This document shows positions 9,901-18,997 of a stretch of 64,000 nt of DNA, piece after piece. The first letter of the stretch is position 1. Every line of letters starts with the position of its first letter. Below the pieces are notes generated by a model that did no database searches, was not told the origin of the DNA, and worked only from the letters and a program-made list of their open reading frames with translations. The DNA is from Fluviicola sp. (GTDB lineage Bacteria > Bacteroidota > Bacteroidia > Flavobacteriales_D > Crocinitomicaceae). The stretch spans positions 1 to 64,000 of the forward strand of contig NVXV01000014.1 in NCBI GenBank assembly GCA_002734085.1, written 5' to 3'. The position numbers were made by a program, and so were the translations under genes.

Positions 9901-10331
9901 TTGATGATAATAGTCAAACTTCAAATGAAATTAATCCGATGCACAACTTTCCAGAAGAACCGGGAAGTTATAATGTTCAATTAGTTGCATTTAACGATAA
10001 TAATTGTTCTGATACAGTTTATGGATTAGTAAAAATAAATGACGAACTCATATTTTACGTTCCGAATACTTTTACACCTGATGCGGATCAACATAATGAA
10101 ATTTTTGCACCAATATTTTATTCTGGCTATGAGCCAGGAGATTATAACTTTATGATATTTAATAGATGGGGAGAACTCATTTTTAAAACGAGATCGCCAA
10201 ATATAGGTTGGGATGGTACATACCAAGGGATTCCGTCGGTTGAAGGGACCTACGTATGGAAACTTGATTTTAGAGAAACCATGACAGATAAACGACATGT
10301 TTACTCTGGTCACATTAACTTGTTGAAGTAG
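6948..10331 (+). CDS. LamG/SprB-repeat adhesin with T9SS type B sorting domain
   Basis: 1127 residues with a signal peptide (about 1-22, ending GFAQ). A laminin-G/concanavalin-like domain occupies about 25-200, ending in GFIDEVRIWNVART, which is typical of LamG-like modules. SprB-type repeats (VSCFGDDDG, then YEFSIDNGT, then GNYDVVVRDANGC) run from about 235 to 350 and 560 to 955. They are interrupted near 375-545 by a galactose-binding-like module beginning GTELVSNGHFENG. One PKD-like domain (about 960-1030) precedes the type B sorting domain with FYVPNTFTPDADQHNE, IFNRWGELIF and GWDGTYQG. Likely an exported, surface-bound adhesin or gliding protein. No SprF gene is adjacent. The sorting domain is of the same cysteine-free subtype as the next gene. 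Confidence 0.9.
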   Translation: MHSKYTLLLLTFLLFHFKFGFAQSSSLFMPNAVNYIEVGDLDVTGDQLTVEALIHYTGVSNNVVSKHTDPSNVNYLLRIGSFEITTTNGFANFGGVAAAGVNLVQGETYHIAATYNGQFLRYYVNGCMTGEMPWTGDMAQSNLVTAIGQQSACQCEQFRGFIDEVRIWNVARTQQEIADNMLDLPNPTVEPGLLAYYKFDGNFVNNQGNAVWDGVPIGNPQLQLIPDPYPHAMNASVSASDPLCNGESNGVINVAGSGAYLPYEYSLDGVNYVPNSTFQSLPDGNYTVYARPENNNDCIVTNPIVINNPAPITSNITTTDVSCFGGSDGAATINPTGGNGPNFSHLWNPNTTTDLTIQDLPQGNYDVDITDSCKSFGTELVSNGHFENGYIDFTTDYTQGVYASQMPGDEYAISFDPSLYHSGFVGNGAGGAGNFMIVNSSATANQNVWCQSIPVTPNTYYNFSLMISSMFTVSPANLEILINGVPLPTNAIAPGATNVWDVYEESWFSGASAQADICIVNTNTASNGNDFGIDNISFKECASCTQNFPFTINEPTPLAINANTVSESCVGASDGEIEIIINGGTPNYTYSIDNGVTFQPNNIFTNLSAGTYDVVVRDLNDCEITLAVIIDALPSVTFDVNLIDPLCFGDNTGSIEFVNIVDGTAPYNFSIDNGTNFQVNQLFNNQASGIYDVVVMDDNGCQTSEQVELFDPQEITTEFDITSVSCFGDDDGVITFINTQGGTGNYEFSIDNGTVFQAGNQFGNLLEGNYDVVVRDANGCEIFDNVNVISPAILSFEIESTDLVCFEDNSGEIEFTNTAGGTPNYEFSIDAGTNFQANPLFTTLTSGMYNLVLRDQNGCTLTDQIVLIEPDQIEITPLEIDVTCHGYCDGILGASVLGGNLPYNYFWSGNGIDATGVEVTDLCAGDYNLYVQDVNGCNQSENMTISQPGPIIASFYTEETEVSILNTEVNFVNTSQGASNYEWDFDDNSQTSNEINPMHNFPEEPGSYNVQLVAFNDNNCSDTVYGLVKINDELIFYVPNTFTPDADQHNEIFAPIFYSGYEPGDYNFMIFNRWGELIFKTRSPNIGWDGTYQGIPSVEGTYVWKLDFRETMTDKRHVYSGHINLLK

Positions 10332-10448
10332 TTTTTCTCTGTTTTGTAATGTAACTTTTGAAAGTATTTAAAGAAAGTATTGAAAAAGGCAACTTATTTA
10401 TTTTTAATACGTTAAGAATAGAGGTTTATGTTTTAAAATTCTACTACT

Positions 10449-13400
10449 ATGTTAAAAAAATTAAGATGCTTAATATTTTTACTTATTACTCCATTTCTAA
10501 TAAATGCTCAAGAAATTTGTGATAACGGTATAGATGACACTGGAAATGGCTTGATTGATTTAAATGATCCCGATTGCGATTGTGATGGGTTTGGGCAATC
10601 TCAAGCTATTCCTTCTTTAATTCCCAACCCTTCTTTTGAAGATAATTCTTGTTGTCCGTCATCATACTCTCAATTAAGTTGTGCAGATACTTGGATTCAA
10701 GCAACTACAGCAACATCAGATTATTTTAACTGTGGCTACTCTTTTGGTGCTTCTGATAACGCTGGTTTAACTCCACCTGATGGAGATGCTTATGTAGGAG
10801 CAATCTACAGTGATGGTTGGATGGAGTATGTAGGAGCCTGCCTTCTTCAACCTATGAATGCTGGAGAAACATACACACTTTCTTTTAATATTGCTTCTGT
10901 TCCTATGGATAATTTTGGTGGAACATGTAATATGAATTATAGCGATGTAGATGTGACCATTTACGGCTCTGATAATTGTGGAGCTTTACCAGTTGGAACA
11001 ACAGGTTGCCCATCAAATGCATCAGCGCAGTGGGATATAATTTCTACTGAGACCTATTCTCCAGATGGAAATTGGGAAATCATTACTTTTGAAATTACAC
11101 CAACGCAAAATATTAATGCCGTAATGATCGGAGCTCCTTGTACATTACCTCCTGATTACAATGGCAGTTGTTATGCGTATTTCATGTATGATAATCTAAT
11201 TCTTGCTTCAAACAGCTTTTTTAACTCCTTAAACATTGACCAACAAGGCTCTTTTTGTTCAAACGATTTAACATTAGAAGCAACTGCTGATAGTGTAGGA
11301 GGTGATTGGCAATGGTACTTTGAAGGTGTAGCATTAGTTGGAGAAACAGATGCTATATTAGATCTATCTGGTTTAGGGCTGGGAGAAGGAGAATACAACG
11401 TTATGTATACTATTGGTGATGATTGTGATGTCGAAAATCATATTGTTGATCCCCCTCAATTACCAGTTCCTGGTTTTGAATTTTCTGATGTTTGTTTTGA
11501 AACTGTAAATACCTTTATTGATACTTCCTGGATAGATGCAACTGGAGGAGTCGTTATTGATAGTTGGGATTGGGATTTCGATGATGGGAATGTTTCTGCA
11601 AGTCAAAATCCAAATCATACTTATTTAAACCCCGGTAACTATGATGTTACTCTTGTGGTTGAAGGTAATAATGGCTGTATTGATTCTATTACTCAGTCGG
11701 TAGAAGTTTTCTCACTTCCAACAGCAGACTTTGAGAATGATAGTGTTTGTGTTGGAAATAGCACAAGCTTTGTTGATTTATCCAATGCAAACGGAGGGTC
11801 AGCAATTGATGATTGGCAATGGGATTTCGATGATGGTTCAAACGCAATTATTCAAAATCCGAATAATACATATGCTAGTAGTGGGACCTATAACGTAAGC
11901 TTAACTGTCACAAATGTTTCGGGTTGTTCAGATGATACGACTCATGATGTTATGGTTTATCAAGTTCCAACGGCTGATTTCACATTTAATAATGAATGTT
12001 ATTATGAGAATATAGTATTTAATGAAGACGCAGTTCCATATGCGAATGAATACGAGTGGTTTTTTGATGATGGAAATACTTCTTCAGCGGCTAACCCATC
12101 TCACTTATATAATTCAGCAGGAGAGTATAACGTGTCTTTGGTTGTAGCAATTGATGGTTTTTGTCATGATACCATAACTCAAACCGTATATGCCTATGCC
12201 AAACCTGAAGCTGCATTTAACGTGGATGGTGTTTGTGAGGATGTGACGTCAGAATTTAATAATTTATCAACGGTAGACGATATTAATGGTGACCTAATCA
12301 ATGGATGGCAGTGGGGTTTTGGTGATGGAGCTACTTCAGTAAATGAGAATCCGACTAATACGTATGATTTAGAAAATGAATACGATGTTTCATTGATTGT
12401 AACTACTAATTTTGGATGTAAAGATACGATTGAAGAAACTGCAACTGTTTGGCCAAATCCAGTCGTAGACTTTAGTCCAACGGATGTGTGTTTAGATAAC
12501 GCTACAGAATTTATGGATGAGTCAACAATTTCAAATACAAATACGAATAATAATATAACAGATTGGGACTGGGATTTTGGAGATGGAGGAAGCGCAACTC
12601 AACAAAACCCTACATATACCTATGATTCAGATGGTGCATATAATACAACATTGATTGTTACAACAAATAACGGATGTACAAGTGAAGAGACTTTACCAGT
12701 AACGGTTCATCCTCTTCCTGTAGCAAGCTTTAATGGTATTAATTTATCGGGGTGTACACCAATTTGTCCAGAGATTACTTCTACATCAATTGTGAACAAC
12801 CCTTCAAATATAGTCGATTACGAATGGACTCTTTCAAATGGGATTTCTCAAAACGGTGCAAGTCCAAATTTTAGTGAATGCTTTGAAAATGAAACAAGCA
12901 ATACGCAAATTTTTGGATTAACCTTAACAGTTACAACGGATCAAGGCTGCCAAGACACCTATAATGAAGCAAACTACATCGAGGTCTATCATTTACCTTA
13001 TGCTTCGTTTTACTATGAGCCAGAAGAGTTAGATATAATTAACTCTGAAGTGGATTTTATTAATACTTCGAATTATGCTGATATTTATAACTGGACCTTC
13101 GAAGGCATAGGTACTAGCTCTGATTTTAATCCAACTGTTAATTATCCAGATGAACCAGAAAGTTATGAGGTAGAGTTGGTAGCACTTACTGATGAAGGTT
13201 GTTCGGATACGGCTAGAACGGTAATTACCATTTTAGATCGTATTATATTTTATGTGCCAAATACATTCACACCAGATAATGATAACTTTAATGAAATGTT
13301 TCAACCTGTTTTTTACTCAGGATTTGATCCTCAAGATTACAACCTGTTGATTTTTAATCGATGGGGAGAAGTTGTATTTGAGTCAAATGACGCGAGTATT

Positions 13401-13535
13401 GGTTGGGATGGTACTTACGGTGTCGACAATACAAACATTGTGAAGGATGGTACGTATGTATGGAAGATAGAATTCAAAGAAACCATGTCTGATAAGCGAC
13501 ATGTTCATACGGGGCATGTAAATGTGCTTAAGTAA
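10449..13535 (+). CDS. PKD-repeat adhesin with T9SS type B sorting domain
   Basis: 1028 residues with a signal peptide (about 1-20, ending LINAQ). The mature start EICDNGIDDTGNGLIDLND is a short acidic, metal-binding-like motif. A cysteine-rich galactose-binding-like domain follows (to about 250). Then come five clear PKD domains with WDWDFDDGN or WDFGDGG signatures and NPxxTYxxxGxYxVxLxV strands (about bases 11470-12720), plus two divergent ones. The C-terminal sorting domain (FYVPNTFTPDNDNFNE, IFNRWGEVVF, GWDGTYG) closely matches that of the upstream adhesin, so the pair probably uses the same outer membrane partner. The 117-base spacer from the upstream gene shows no convincing promoter. 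Confidence 0.9.
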   Translation: MLKKLRCLIFLLITPFLINAQEICDNGIDDTGNGLIDLNDPDCDCDGFGQSQAIPSLIPNPSFEDNSCCPSSYSQLSCADTWIQATTATSDYFNCGYSFGASDNAGLTPPDGDAYVGAIYSDGWMEYVGACLLQPMNAGETYTLSFNIASVPMDNFGGTCNMNYSDVDVTIYGSDNCGALPVGTTGCPSNASAQWDIISTETYSPDGNWEIITFEITPTQNINAVMIGAPCTLPPDYNGSCYAYFMYDNLILASNSFFNSLNIDQQGSFCSNDLTLEATADSVGGDWQWYFEGVALVGETDAILDLSGLGLGEGEYNVMYTIGDDCDVENHIVDPPQLPVPGFEFSDVCFETVNTFIDTSWIDATGGVVIDSWDWDFDDGNVSASQNPNHTYLNPGNYDVTLVVEGNNGCIDSITQSVEVFSLPTADFENDSVCVGNSTSFVDLSNANGGSAIDDWQWDFDDGSNAIIQNPNNTYASSGTYNVSLTVTNVSGCSDDTTHDVMVYQVPTADFTFNNECYYENIVFNEDAVPYANEYEWFFDDGNTSSAANPSHLYNSAGEYNVSLVVAIDGFCHDTITQTVYAYAKPEAAFNVDGVCEDVTSEFNNLSTVDDINGDLINGWQWGFGDGATSVNENPTNTYDLENEYDVSLIVTTNFGCKDTIEETATVWPNPVVDFSPTDVCLDNATEFMDESTISNTNTNNNITDWDWDFGDGGSATQQNPTYTYDSDGAYNTTLIVTTNNGCTSEETLPVTVHPLPVASFNGINLSGCTPICPEITSTSIVNNPSNIVDYEWTLSNGISQNGASPNFSECFENETSNTQIFGLTLTVTTDQGCQDTYNEANYIEVYHLPYASFYYEPEELDIINSEVDFINTSNYADIYNWTFEGIGTSSDFNPTVNYPDEPESYEVELVALTDEGCSDTARTVITILDRIIFYVPNTFTPDNDNFNEMFQPVFYSGFDPQDYNLLIFNRWGEVVFESNDASIGWDGTYGVDNTNIVKDGTYVWKIEFKETMSDKRHVHTGHVNVLK

Positions 13536-13556
13536 ACGTATAATTCCTTCGATGGG

Positions 13557-13584
13557 TTGACCTTTATCAATTTTTATATATTTT
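13557..13584 (+). promoter_or_regulatory. Possible promoter of the phytochrome operon
   Basis: TTG at 13557-13559, a 17-base spacer, then TATATTTT at 13577-13584. This is one base off the TAnnTTTG consensus. The expected start is near 13591, just before the ATG at 13605. Confidence 0.4.
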
Positions 13585-13604
13585 AGTAGAAGATTTAAGT
13601 ATAT

Positions 13605-14000
13605 ATGATTGCAGAAGGGAAGTTATGTGTTTTAATAGATGATGATGACGATGATCAGTTGATTTTTTCTACCACTATTAAAAAACACTTCAAAGGATAC
13701 GAATTCCTTTCATTTTCAAGCTTTAATGATGCTGAACCAACATTGGGAAAGAGGGCAGAAGATATTGGCGTTGTTTTTATTGATTTGAATATGCCTCGAA
13801 TAAATGGTAAGGAGGGATTGGCACAATTGCGAAACGATCCATTGTATAAGTCTAAGCCTCTGATAATTTATTCCACATCTAATAATCCAGACGATGTTAA
13901 AGAATGTATAAAAAGTGGGGCGACAGCATTTATTACAAAACCATCGAAAATAAATACCCTTATCTCAGAATTATCAAATTACCTAGTGAGTTCTAATTGA
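13605..14000 (+). CDS. Single-domain response regulator (Rcp1-like receiver)
   Basis: 131 residues forming one receiver domain with no output domain. It has an unusually long acidic run, VLIDDDDDDQ, the phospho-acceptor D60 in VFIDLNMPRING, a YSTS switch segment and the KPSK lysine. It overlaps the heme oxygenase gene by one base (TGATG), and the phytochrome kinase follows, so it is the obvious phosphate acceptor for that kinase. Phytochromes are often partnered with such small receivers (Rcp1 in cyanobacteria). The downstream target is not visible. Confidence 0.88.
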   Translation: MIAEGKLCVLIDDDDDDQLIFSTTIKKHFKGYEFLSFSSFNDAEPTLGKRAEDIGVVFIDLNMPRINGKEGLAQLRNDPLYKSKPLIIYSTSNNPDDVKECIKSGATAFITKPSKINTLISELSNYLVSSN

Positions 14001-14560
14001 TGAAATTAATAGCTAAACTTAGAGAGTCTACGAGAGATCAGCATGCCCAGTTAGATCAAATATCAGAAATGAAACGATTGACATCAACCGATGTAGAGAT
14101 CAAGGATTATAAAAATTATTTACGGGCATTTCTTAAGATATACTCTACTATCGAAAGTGAAATCTATAATTATACTTCAGCTTATATTAAAGAAATCAAC
14201 TTGAACCAACGTTTACCTCAATTGAAAAATGATTTGGAACAATTAAAGGTTGGACAGCCGCCGATGGAAGTTGATAAAAAACTAATTTTAAATCACAAAG
14301 AGTACTTGGGAGCACTGTATGTAATGGAAGGTTCACGTTTGGGCGGCAACCTAATTGGAAAACATTTATCAAGTCATCTGAGCATGGATGAAAATAATCT
14401 TTCGTTTTTGATCTCACCACCGACAGTTAAGTGGTCTCAAATTATTTTATTATTAAATGAACAACCTGAAGAGAATCATGTTGAAGTTATAAAAGGAGCT
14501 CAGAAGGTTTTTAAGTATTTCTACGATGAACTTTCTGATTTTTATAAGGAAATTGAATGA
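14000..14560 (+). CDS. bphO: Biliverdin-producing heme oxygenase
   Basis: 186 residues from the ATG at 14000 (a TTG three bases upstream is the alternative). It opens heme to biliverdin, the chromophore of the phytochrome encoded next. Visible features are the N-terminal LRESTRDQHAQLD with the proximal heme-ligand histidine (His15) and the distal-helix motif YVMEGSRLGGNLIG typical of BphO-type enzymes. Length fits the bacterial family. It overlaps both neighbours by one and four bases, so the three proteins should be translationally coupled. Confidence 0.92.
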   Translation: MKLIAKLRESTRDQHAQLDQISEMKRLTSTDVEIKDYKNYLRAFLKIYSTIESEIYNYTSAYIKEINLNQRLPQLKNDLEQLKVGQPPMEVDKKLILNHKEYLGALYVMEGSRLGGNLIGKHLSSHLSMDENNLSFLISPPTVKWSQIILLLNEQPEENHVEVIKGAQKVFKYFYDELSDFYKEIE

Positions 14561-16809
14561 AAGATATTTCGTATACTAAATACAGTACACTTGAAAATTG
14601 CGAGAGTGAACCTTTAAGTTTTTTAGGTAGCATTCAACCTTTTGGGGTGTTAATTGCATATAATTACCAAAATGATTTAGTATCTTTTTGTAGTAAAAAT
14701 ATTACGGACGAATTAGGATTTTCATTAGAAAAAATTCTAGGATTAAATTATGAAAGTCTGAAGAACTTATTGGGGGTTAATATAGACCTTCAACAAATTT
14801 CACAAAATAAGAACAATACGAATTTGTCAAGTGTAAATCTGCGTTTAAACAACAATGATTATTCTTTGACTATCAAAAGAATGGATAATCACTTGTTGTT
14901 TGAGCTTGAACATCTTCCTGATGGATTTGAGACGCAACATGACTTTTATTTACGGACCAATGATTTTATCAATAAAATCAATCAGGCTGAATCATTTTAT
15001 GAGTTTTCGACGAGCGTTGCAGATGAAATTCGTAGAATTATAGGTTATGATAGAGTAATGATCTATCGCTTTGACCCTGACTATAATGGTGAAGTTTATG
15101 CTGAGAGTAAAAATGATGATTTAGAACCTTTTCTAGGGTTAAATTATCCGCATTCAGATATTCCATCACAGGCTAGAGAATTATACAAGAAGCAGTCGAT
15201 TCGTATGATTCCAGATGTGAATTATATACCCACTCCTATAATTGCTTTAAATGATGAAAGTAGTCATCAAGATCTCGATATAAGTAAATGTATTCTTAGA
15301 AGTGTTTCTCCAATTCATATTAAGTATTTAAAAAATATGGGAGTTTCAGCTACACTAACTATTTCCATTATGATTAATGAGCAATTGTGGGGTATGATCG
15401 CGTGTCACAATTACTCTCCAAAGAAAGTTTTACTTTATAATAGAACTTCAGCACTTATGCAGTCAGAGTTTTATGCAGCTCAAATACATCGATGGGAGAG
15501 GTCAGAAGAATATAATAAAGTGCAGGAAAAAGAACATATTTATCAAACGATCTTGGAAGATGTGTTGCGTTCAGGTAATATTTTCGAATCAGTTTCATCA
15601 ACGCCATACTTTCTTGGGTTGACAGATGCTACGGGCGGAGCAATTTTACGTGATGGGAAAGTTCATACCTGCGGAGAGACTCCTGATGTAGATTTTATAA
15701 GAAGAATACAGGAATATATGAAATCGAATGGTGAGAGAGTTTTTCTTTCAAATACATTTTCTGATTATCTTAAAGAGGCGGATAGATATAAAAAAATTGC
15801 AAGTGGTGTATTGTATTTCTCACTTCATAAAGAGTCAGATAGTGCCGTGATGTGGTTTCGTAAACAATTATCAGGAGGGAAAAAGTGGGGTGGCAATCCT
15901 AATGAACAAACTGAAAAATTAAAAATACTAACACCTAGAAGCTCCTTTAAAACATGGGAAGAAGATGTCAAAGGTAAAAGTGCGAAGTGGTTTGCGCATG
16001 AGATTCAGGCAGGACTAAGGTTAGGGAATTATCTAGAAAGAGAGATTTATATTAAAAATTTGAAGTCTCAAAAGGCACAGTTAGAAAAAATCACAAGTGA
16101 ATTAAAAAGTAAAAATGAAGAGTTGAGTCAATTCAATTGGATCAGTAGTCATGATATGAAGGAGCCACTTCGTAAGATCCGCTTATTTATTGACCAAATA
16201 GAAATGGAAGAGCATGAACTAAGTGAAAATCAGAAGAACTATTTCAGTCGTATTGATAAGGCGGCAGATAGAATGCAACAATTAATAAATGATTTGTTGA
16301 ACTACGCGAAACTGAATGATGAGGAAGTTTTTGAAAGTAAGTCATTAAAAACAGTTATTGACGAGGTTGTAGACGCTACAATTTCTTTCGAAGATATTGC
16401 TTTAACCTTTGATGTTGATGAATTTCCAGTGGTGAATATTATTGATTTTCAAATCGCACAGTTGTTTTCAAATCTCATAAGTAATTCGATAAAGTTTAAG
16501 CATCCAGAAAGAGAGGTTTCCATTAAAATTGAAAATGTATTACCTACTCAAATTGAATTGGATAAAATGGGATTCGAAGAAGGCGATTACGTTAAAATCG
16601 TTTATAGTGATAATGGTATTGGTTTTAGTGGTGAATTTAATGAACGAATATTTGAAGTGTTCCAAAGATTACATGATACCAATAAATTTGATGGAACAGG
16701 AATAGGGCTGGCAATCTGTAAAAAAATTGTCGAAACGCATAATGGATTTATTCAAGCTAAGGGAAGTGAAGGTGAAGGGGTTATTTTCGAAATATTTTTA
16801 AAAAAGTAA
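14557..16809 (+). CDS. bphP: Bacteriophytochrome histidine kinase
   Basis: 750 residues: PAS (about 1-120), GAF (about 140-310), PHY (about 320-505), then HisKA and HATPase. The biliverdin-binding cysteine is Cys15 in ENCESEP, the position used by bacterial phytochromes. The GAF domain carries the HSDIPSQAREL motif with Asp201. The PHY tongue has WGGNP and PRSSF, which fold over the chromophore. The kinase core has His532 in SSHDMKEPLRKI and an ATP site with NLISNSIKFKHP, DNGIGF and GTGIGLAICKKI. It senses red/far-red light in the cytoplasm and should phosphorylate the receiver encoded two genes upstream. All key residues are present, so it looks functional. Confidence 0.95.
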   Translation: MKDISYTKYSTLENCESEPLSFLGSIQPFGVLIAYNYQNDLVSFCSKNITDELGFSLEKILGLNYESLKNLLGVNIDLQQISQNKNNTNLSSVNLRLNNNDYSLTIKRMDNHLLFELEHLPDGFETQHDFYLRTNDFINKINQAESFYEFSTSVADEIRRIIGYDRVMIYRFDPDYNGEVYAESKNDDLEPFLGLNYPHSDIPSQARELYKKQSIRMIPDVNYIPTPIIALNDESSHQDLDISKCILRSVSPIHIKYLKNMGVSATLTISIMINEQLWGMIACHNYSPKKVLLYNRTSALMQSEFYAAQIHRWERSEEYNKVQEKEHIYQTILEDVLRSGNIFESVSSTPYFLGLTDATGGAILRDGKVHTCGETPDVDFIRRIQEYMKSNGERVFLSNTFSDYLKEADRYKKIASGVLYFSLHKESDSAVMWFRKQLSGGKKWGGNPNEQTEKLKILTPRSSFKTWEEDVKGKSAKWFAHEIQAGLRLGNYLEREIYIKNLKSQKAQLEKITSELKSKNEELSQFNWISSHDMKEPLRKIRLFIDQIEMEEHELSENQKNYFSRIDKAADRMQQLINDLLNYAKLNDEEVFESKSLKTVIDEVVDATISFEDIALTFDVDEFPVVNIIDFQIAQLFSNLISNSIKFKHPEREVSIKIENVLPTQIELDKMGFEEGDYVKIVYSDNGIGFSGEFNERIFEVFQRLHDTNKFDGTGIGLAICKKIVETHNGFIQAKGSEGEGVIFEIFLKK

Positions 16810-16878
16810 AGGTTTGTTGCTATATCACTATTGTCTGATATTTTATATCCTCTCAATTTATTTGAGGTAGCGCTTTGT

Positions 16879-16914
16879 AAAAAGGTTAGCTCGCGAGTAG
16901 AGCCAGTCCTAACT
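16879..16914 (-). terminator. Possible terminator of uvrB
   Basis: On the minus strand a GTTAG/CTAAC stem that includes the uvrB stop codon is followed by CTTTTT. The stem is only five base pairs with a long loop that contains a CTCGCGAG palindrome, so support is moderate. Confidence 0.35.
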
Positions 16915-18915
16915 TTTATCTTCCAATAATTTTTTCAATTTGTACATTTCGTCTCTCAATCGAGCAGCTTCAATGAAGTCTAGCTCTTTTGCAGCTTTTT
17001 TCATTTGTTTTTCAGCATTCGTTATACTCTTTTTTAGTTGATCTGAGGACATGTAGGATTGTACGGGATCAGCCACTAGACTTGTGGTTCCGATAGATTC
17101 AAATTCTTCATCTTCTTCCGTTCTATAATGAAAAGCATTTTTGTTCGTCTTGTTGAGAGCCGTTGGCTCTAGACCATGTTCTTCATTGTAGGCTTGCTGA
17201 ATAGCTCTTCTTCTATTCGTTTCATCAATTGTACGTTCCATAGACTTGGTAACTTTGTCAGCATACATAATAACCATTCCGTTTACATTTCTTGCTGCCC
17301 GACCAACCGTTTGGACAAGTGATCTTTCGTTCCGAAGAAATCCTTCTTTATCAGCATCCAAAATAGCGACTAAACTAACTTCAGGTAAATCTAGTCCCTC
17401 ACGTAGTAAGTTTACTCCAATCAATACATCAAAATCACCAGCTCTAAGTTGCTGTAGAATCTCCACTCGTTCTAGAGTATCTACTTCACTGTGGATATAG
17501 CGGCAAAGAATTCCCATTCTATCCAGGTACTTTTGTAATTCCTCCGCCATTCGTTTGGTCAATGTGGTAACTAAAGTTCGTTCTTTTAAATCTATGCGTT
17601 TTTGAATTTCTTCGATTAAATCGTCAATTTGATTTAGGCTTGGACGTACTTTGATTTCTGGGTCAAGAAGACCTGTAGGACGAATGACTTGCTCAACAAT
17701 AATACCGTCAGACTCCTCAATTTCGAAGTCGGCGGGAGTGGCACTCACATATATAACTTGATTTAAAAGGGAGTGAAACTCCTCAAACTTTAGTGGACGG
17801 TTATCCATAGCAGCTTGTAATCTGAATCCATGCTCAACTAAATTGATTTTCCGAGCGCGGTCACCACCATACATTGCTCGAACTTGAGGTAATGTAACAT
17901 GACTTTCATCGATTACCATCATGAAATCTTTCGGGAAGTAATCTAACAAACAGAATGGGCGTGTTCCTGCGGCTCTTTTGTCGAAATATCTTGAATAATT
18001 CTCTATACCCGAGCAATAGCCTAATTCTCGAATCATTTCTAAGTCGTATTCTGTTCTTTCCTTCAGGCGGTTGGCTTCGATTCCTTTACCTTCACTTTTA
18101 AAGGATTCTACTTGAAGCATCATATCGTCCTGAATTTGTACAATAGCTTGTTGCGTGGTTTCAGGTGAACTCACGAAAATATTCGCTGGATAAATATTGA
18201 TAGCCTCTAACTCTTCAATCGTTTTATTACTCTCGGGGTCAATGGTGCTGATGTTTTCAATGTCGTCACCCCAGAAATCCACGCGCAACGCATAGTCAGC
18301 GTAAGCTAAATAAATATCGACTGTATCTCCTTTCACACGAAATGTACCGCGCTTGAATTCGTCTCCAGCTCGGGAGTATAGATTTTCAACGAGTTTAAAT
18401 AAAAACTTATTTCTACTTATAACATCACCTTTCGAAACAGGAATAATACTTTTTTCGAATTCGTTTGGATTTCCAATACCATAGATACAAGAAACGGAAG
18501 AAACTACAATCACATCTCTACGTCCAGAGAGCAAAGCAGATGTTGCTGATAGACGCAATTTTTCTATTTCATCATTTATGGCTAAATCTTTCTCAATATA
18601 CGTATCAGTAACTGGCAGGTAAGCTTCGGGTTGATAGTAATCATAATAAGAAACAAAATATTCTACTGCATTATCTGGAAAGAATTGTTTGAACTCATTA
18701 TAAAGTTGTGCTGCAAGTGTCTTATTATGTGATAATATTAAAGTAGGTTTATCGACTTCTTGAATTACGTTTGCTACGGTAAAGGTTTTCCCACTTCCTG
18801 TTACACCTAATAAAGTTTGGCTTTCGGTACCTCCTTTTATTCCTGAAGAAAGTTGCTTTATTGCTTCGGGTTGGTCACCTGTTGGTTCAAAAGGGGAAAC
18901 GAGTTTAAAATCCAT
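16909..18915 (-). CDS. uvrB: UvrABC excinuclease subunit B
   Basis: 668 residues from the ATG at 18915; the longer frame to a TTG at 18942 is less likely because MDFKLVSPFEPTGDQPEAI is the standard UvrB start. UvrB is the DNA-damage verification helicase of nucleotide excision repair. Visible motifs are Walker A GVTGSGKT, the beta-hairpin region YYDYYQPEAYLP, the DESH motif II, QTVGRAARN (motif VI) and a C-terminal UvrB/UvrC-interaction helix pair. Length is normal. It lies downstream of, and in the same direction as, the primary sigma factor. Confidence 0.98.
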   Translation of the reverse strand: MDFKLVSPFEPTGDQPEAIKQLSSGIKGGTESQTLLGVTGSGKTFTVANVIQEVDKPTLILSHNKTLAAQLYNEFKQFFPDNAVEYFVSYYDYYQPEAYLPVTDTYIEKDLAINDEIEKLRLSATSALLSGRRDVIVVSSVSCIYGIGNPNEFEKSIIPVSKGDVISRNKFLFKLVENLYSRAGDEFKRGTFRVKGDTVDIYLAYADYALRVDFWGDDIENISTIDPESNKTIEELEAINIYPANIFVSSPETTQQAIVQIQDDMMLQVESFKSEGKGIEANRLKERTEYDLEMIRELGYCSGIENYSRYFDKRAAGTRPFCLLDYFPKDFMMVIDESHVTLPQVRAMYGGDRARKINLVEHGFRLQAAMDNRPLKFEEFHSLLNQVIYVSATPADFEIEESDGIIVEQVIRPTGLLDPEIKVRPSLNQIDDLIEEIQKRIDLKERTLVTTLTKRMAEELQKYLDRMGILCRYIHSEVDTLERVEILQQLRAGDFDVLIGVNLLREGLDLPEVSLVAILDADKEGFLRNERSLVQTVGRAARNVNGMVIMYADKVTKSMERTIDETNRRRAIQQAYNEEHGLEPTALNKTNKNAFHYRTEEDEEFESIGTTSLVADPVQSYMSSDQLKKSITNAEKQMKKAAKELDFIEAARLRDEMYKLKKLLEDKS

Positions 18916-18970
18916 ACTACAAAAATAGTGGATTAATTCCAACTCCGAAGAACCTAGAATTGGAAAGTGA

Positions 18971-18992
18971 AATAGAAATGTATTTTTCTATT
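18971..18992 (-). terminator. Palindromic hairpin between sigA and uvrB
   Basis: A perfect 8-base inverted repeat (AATAGAAA / TTTCTATT, 6-base loop) lies six bases after the sigma factor stop. There is no clear T-run in the minus direction, so it may be a weak terminator or an RNA-processing hairpin. Confidence 0.25.
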
Positions 18993-18997
18993 ATTTT

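Noticed and set aside
18915-18942. TTG start adding nine residues to UvrB
   Set aside because: The extra residues are not part of the family, and MDFKLVSPFEPTGDQP is the conserved beginning.
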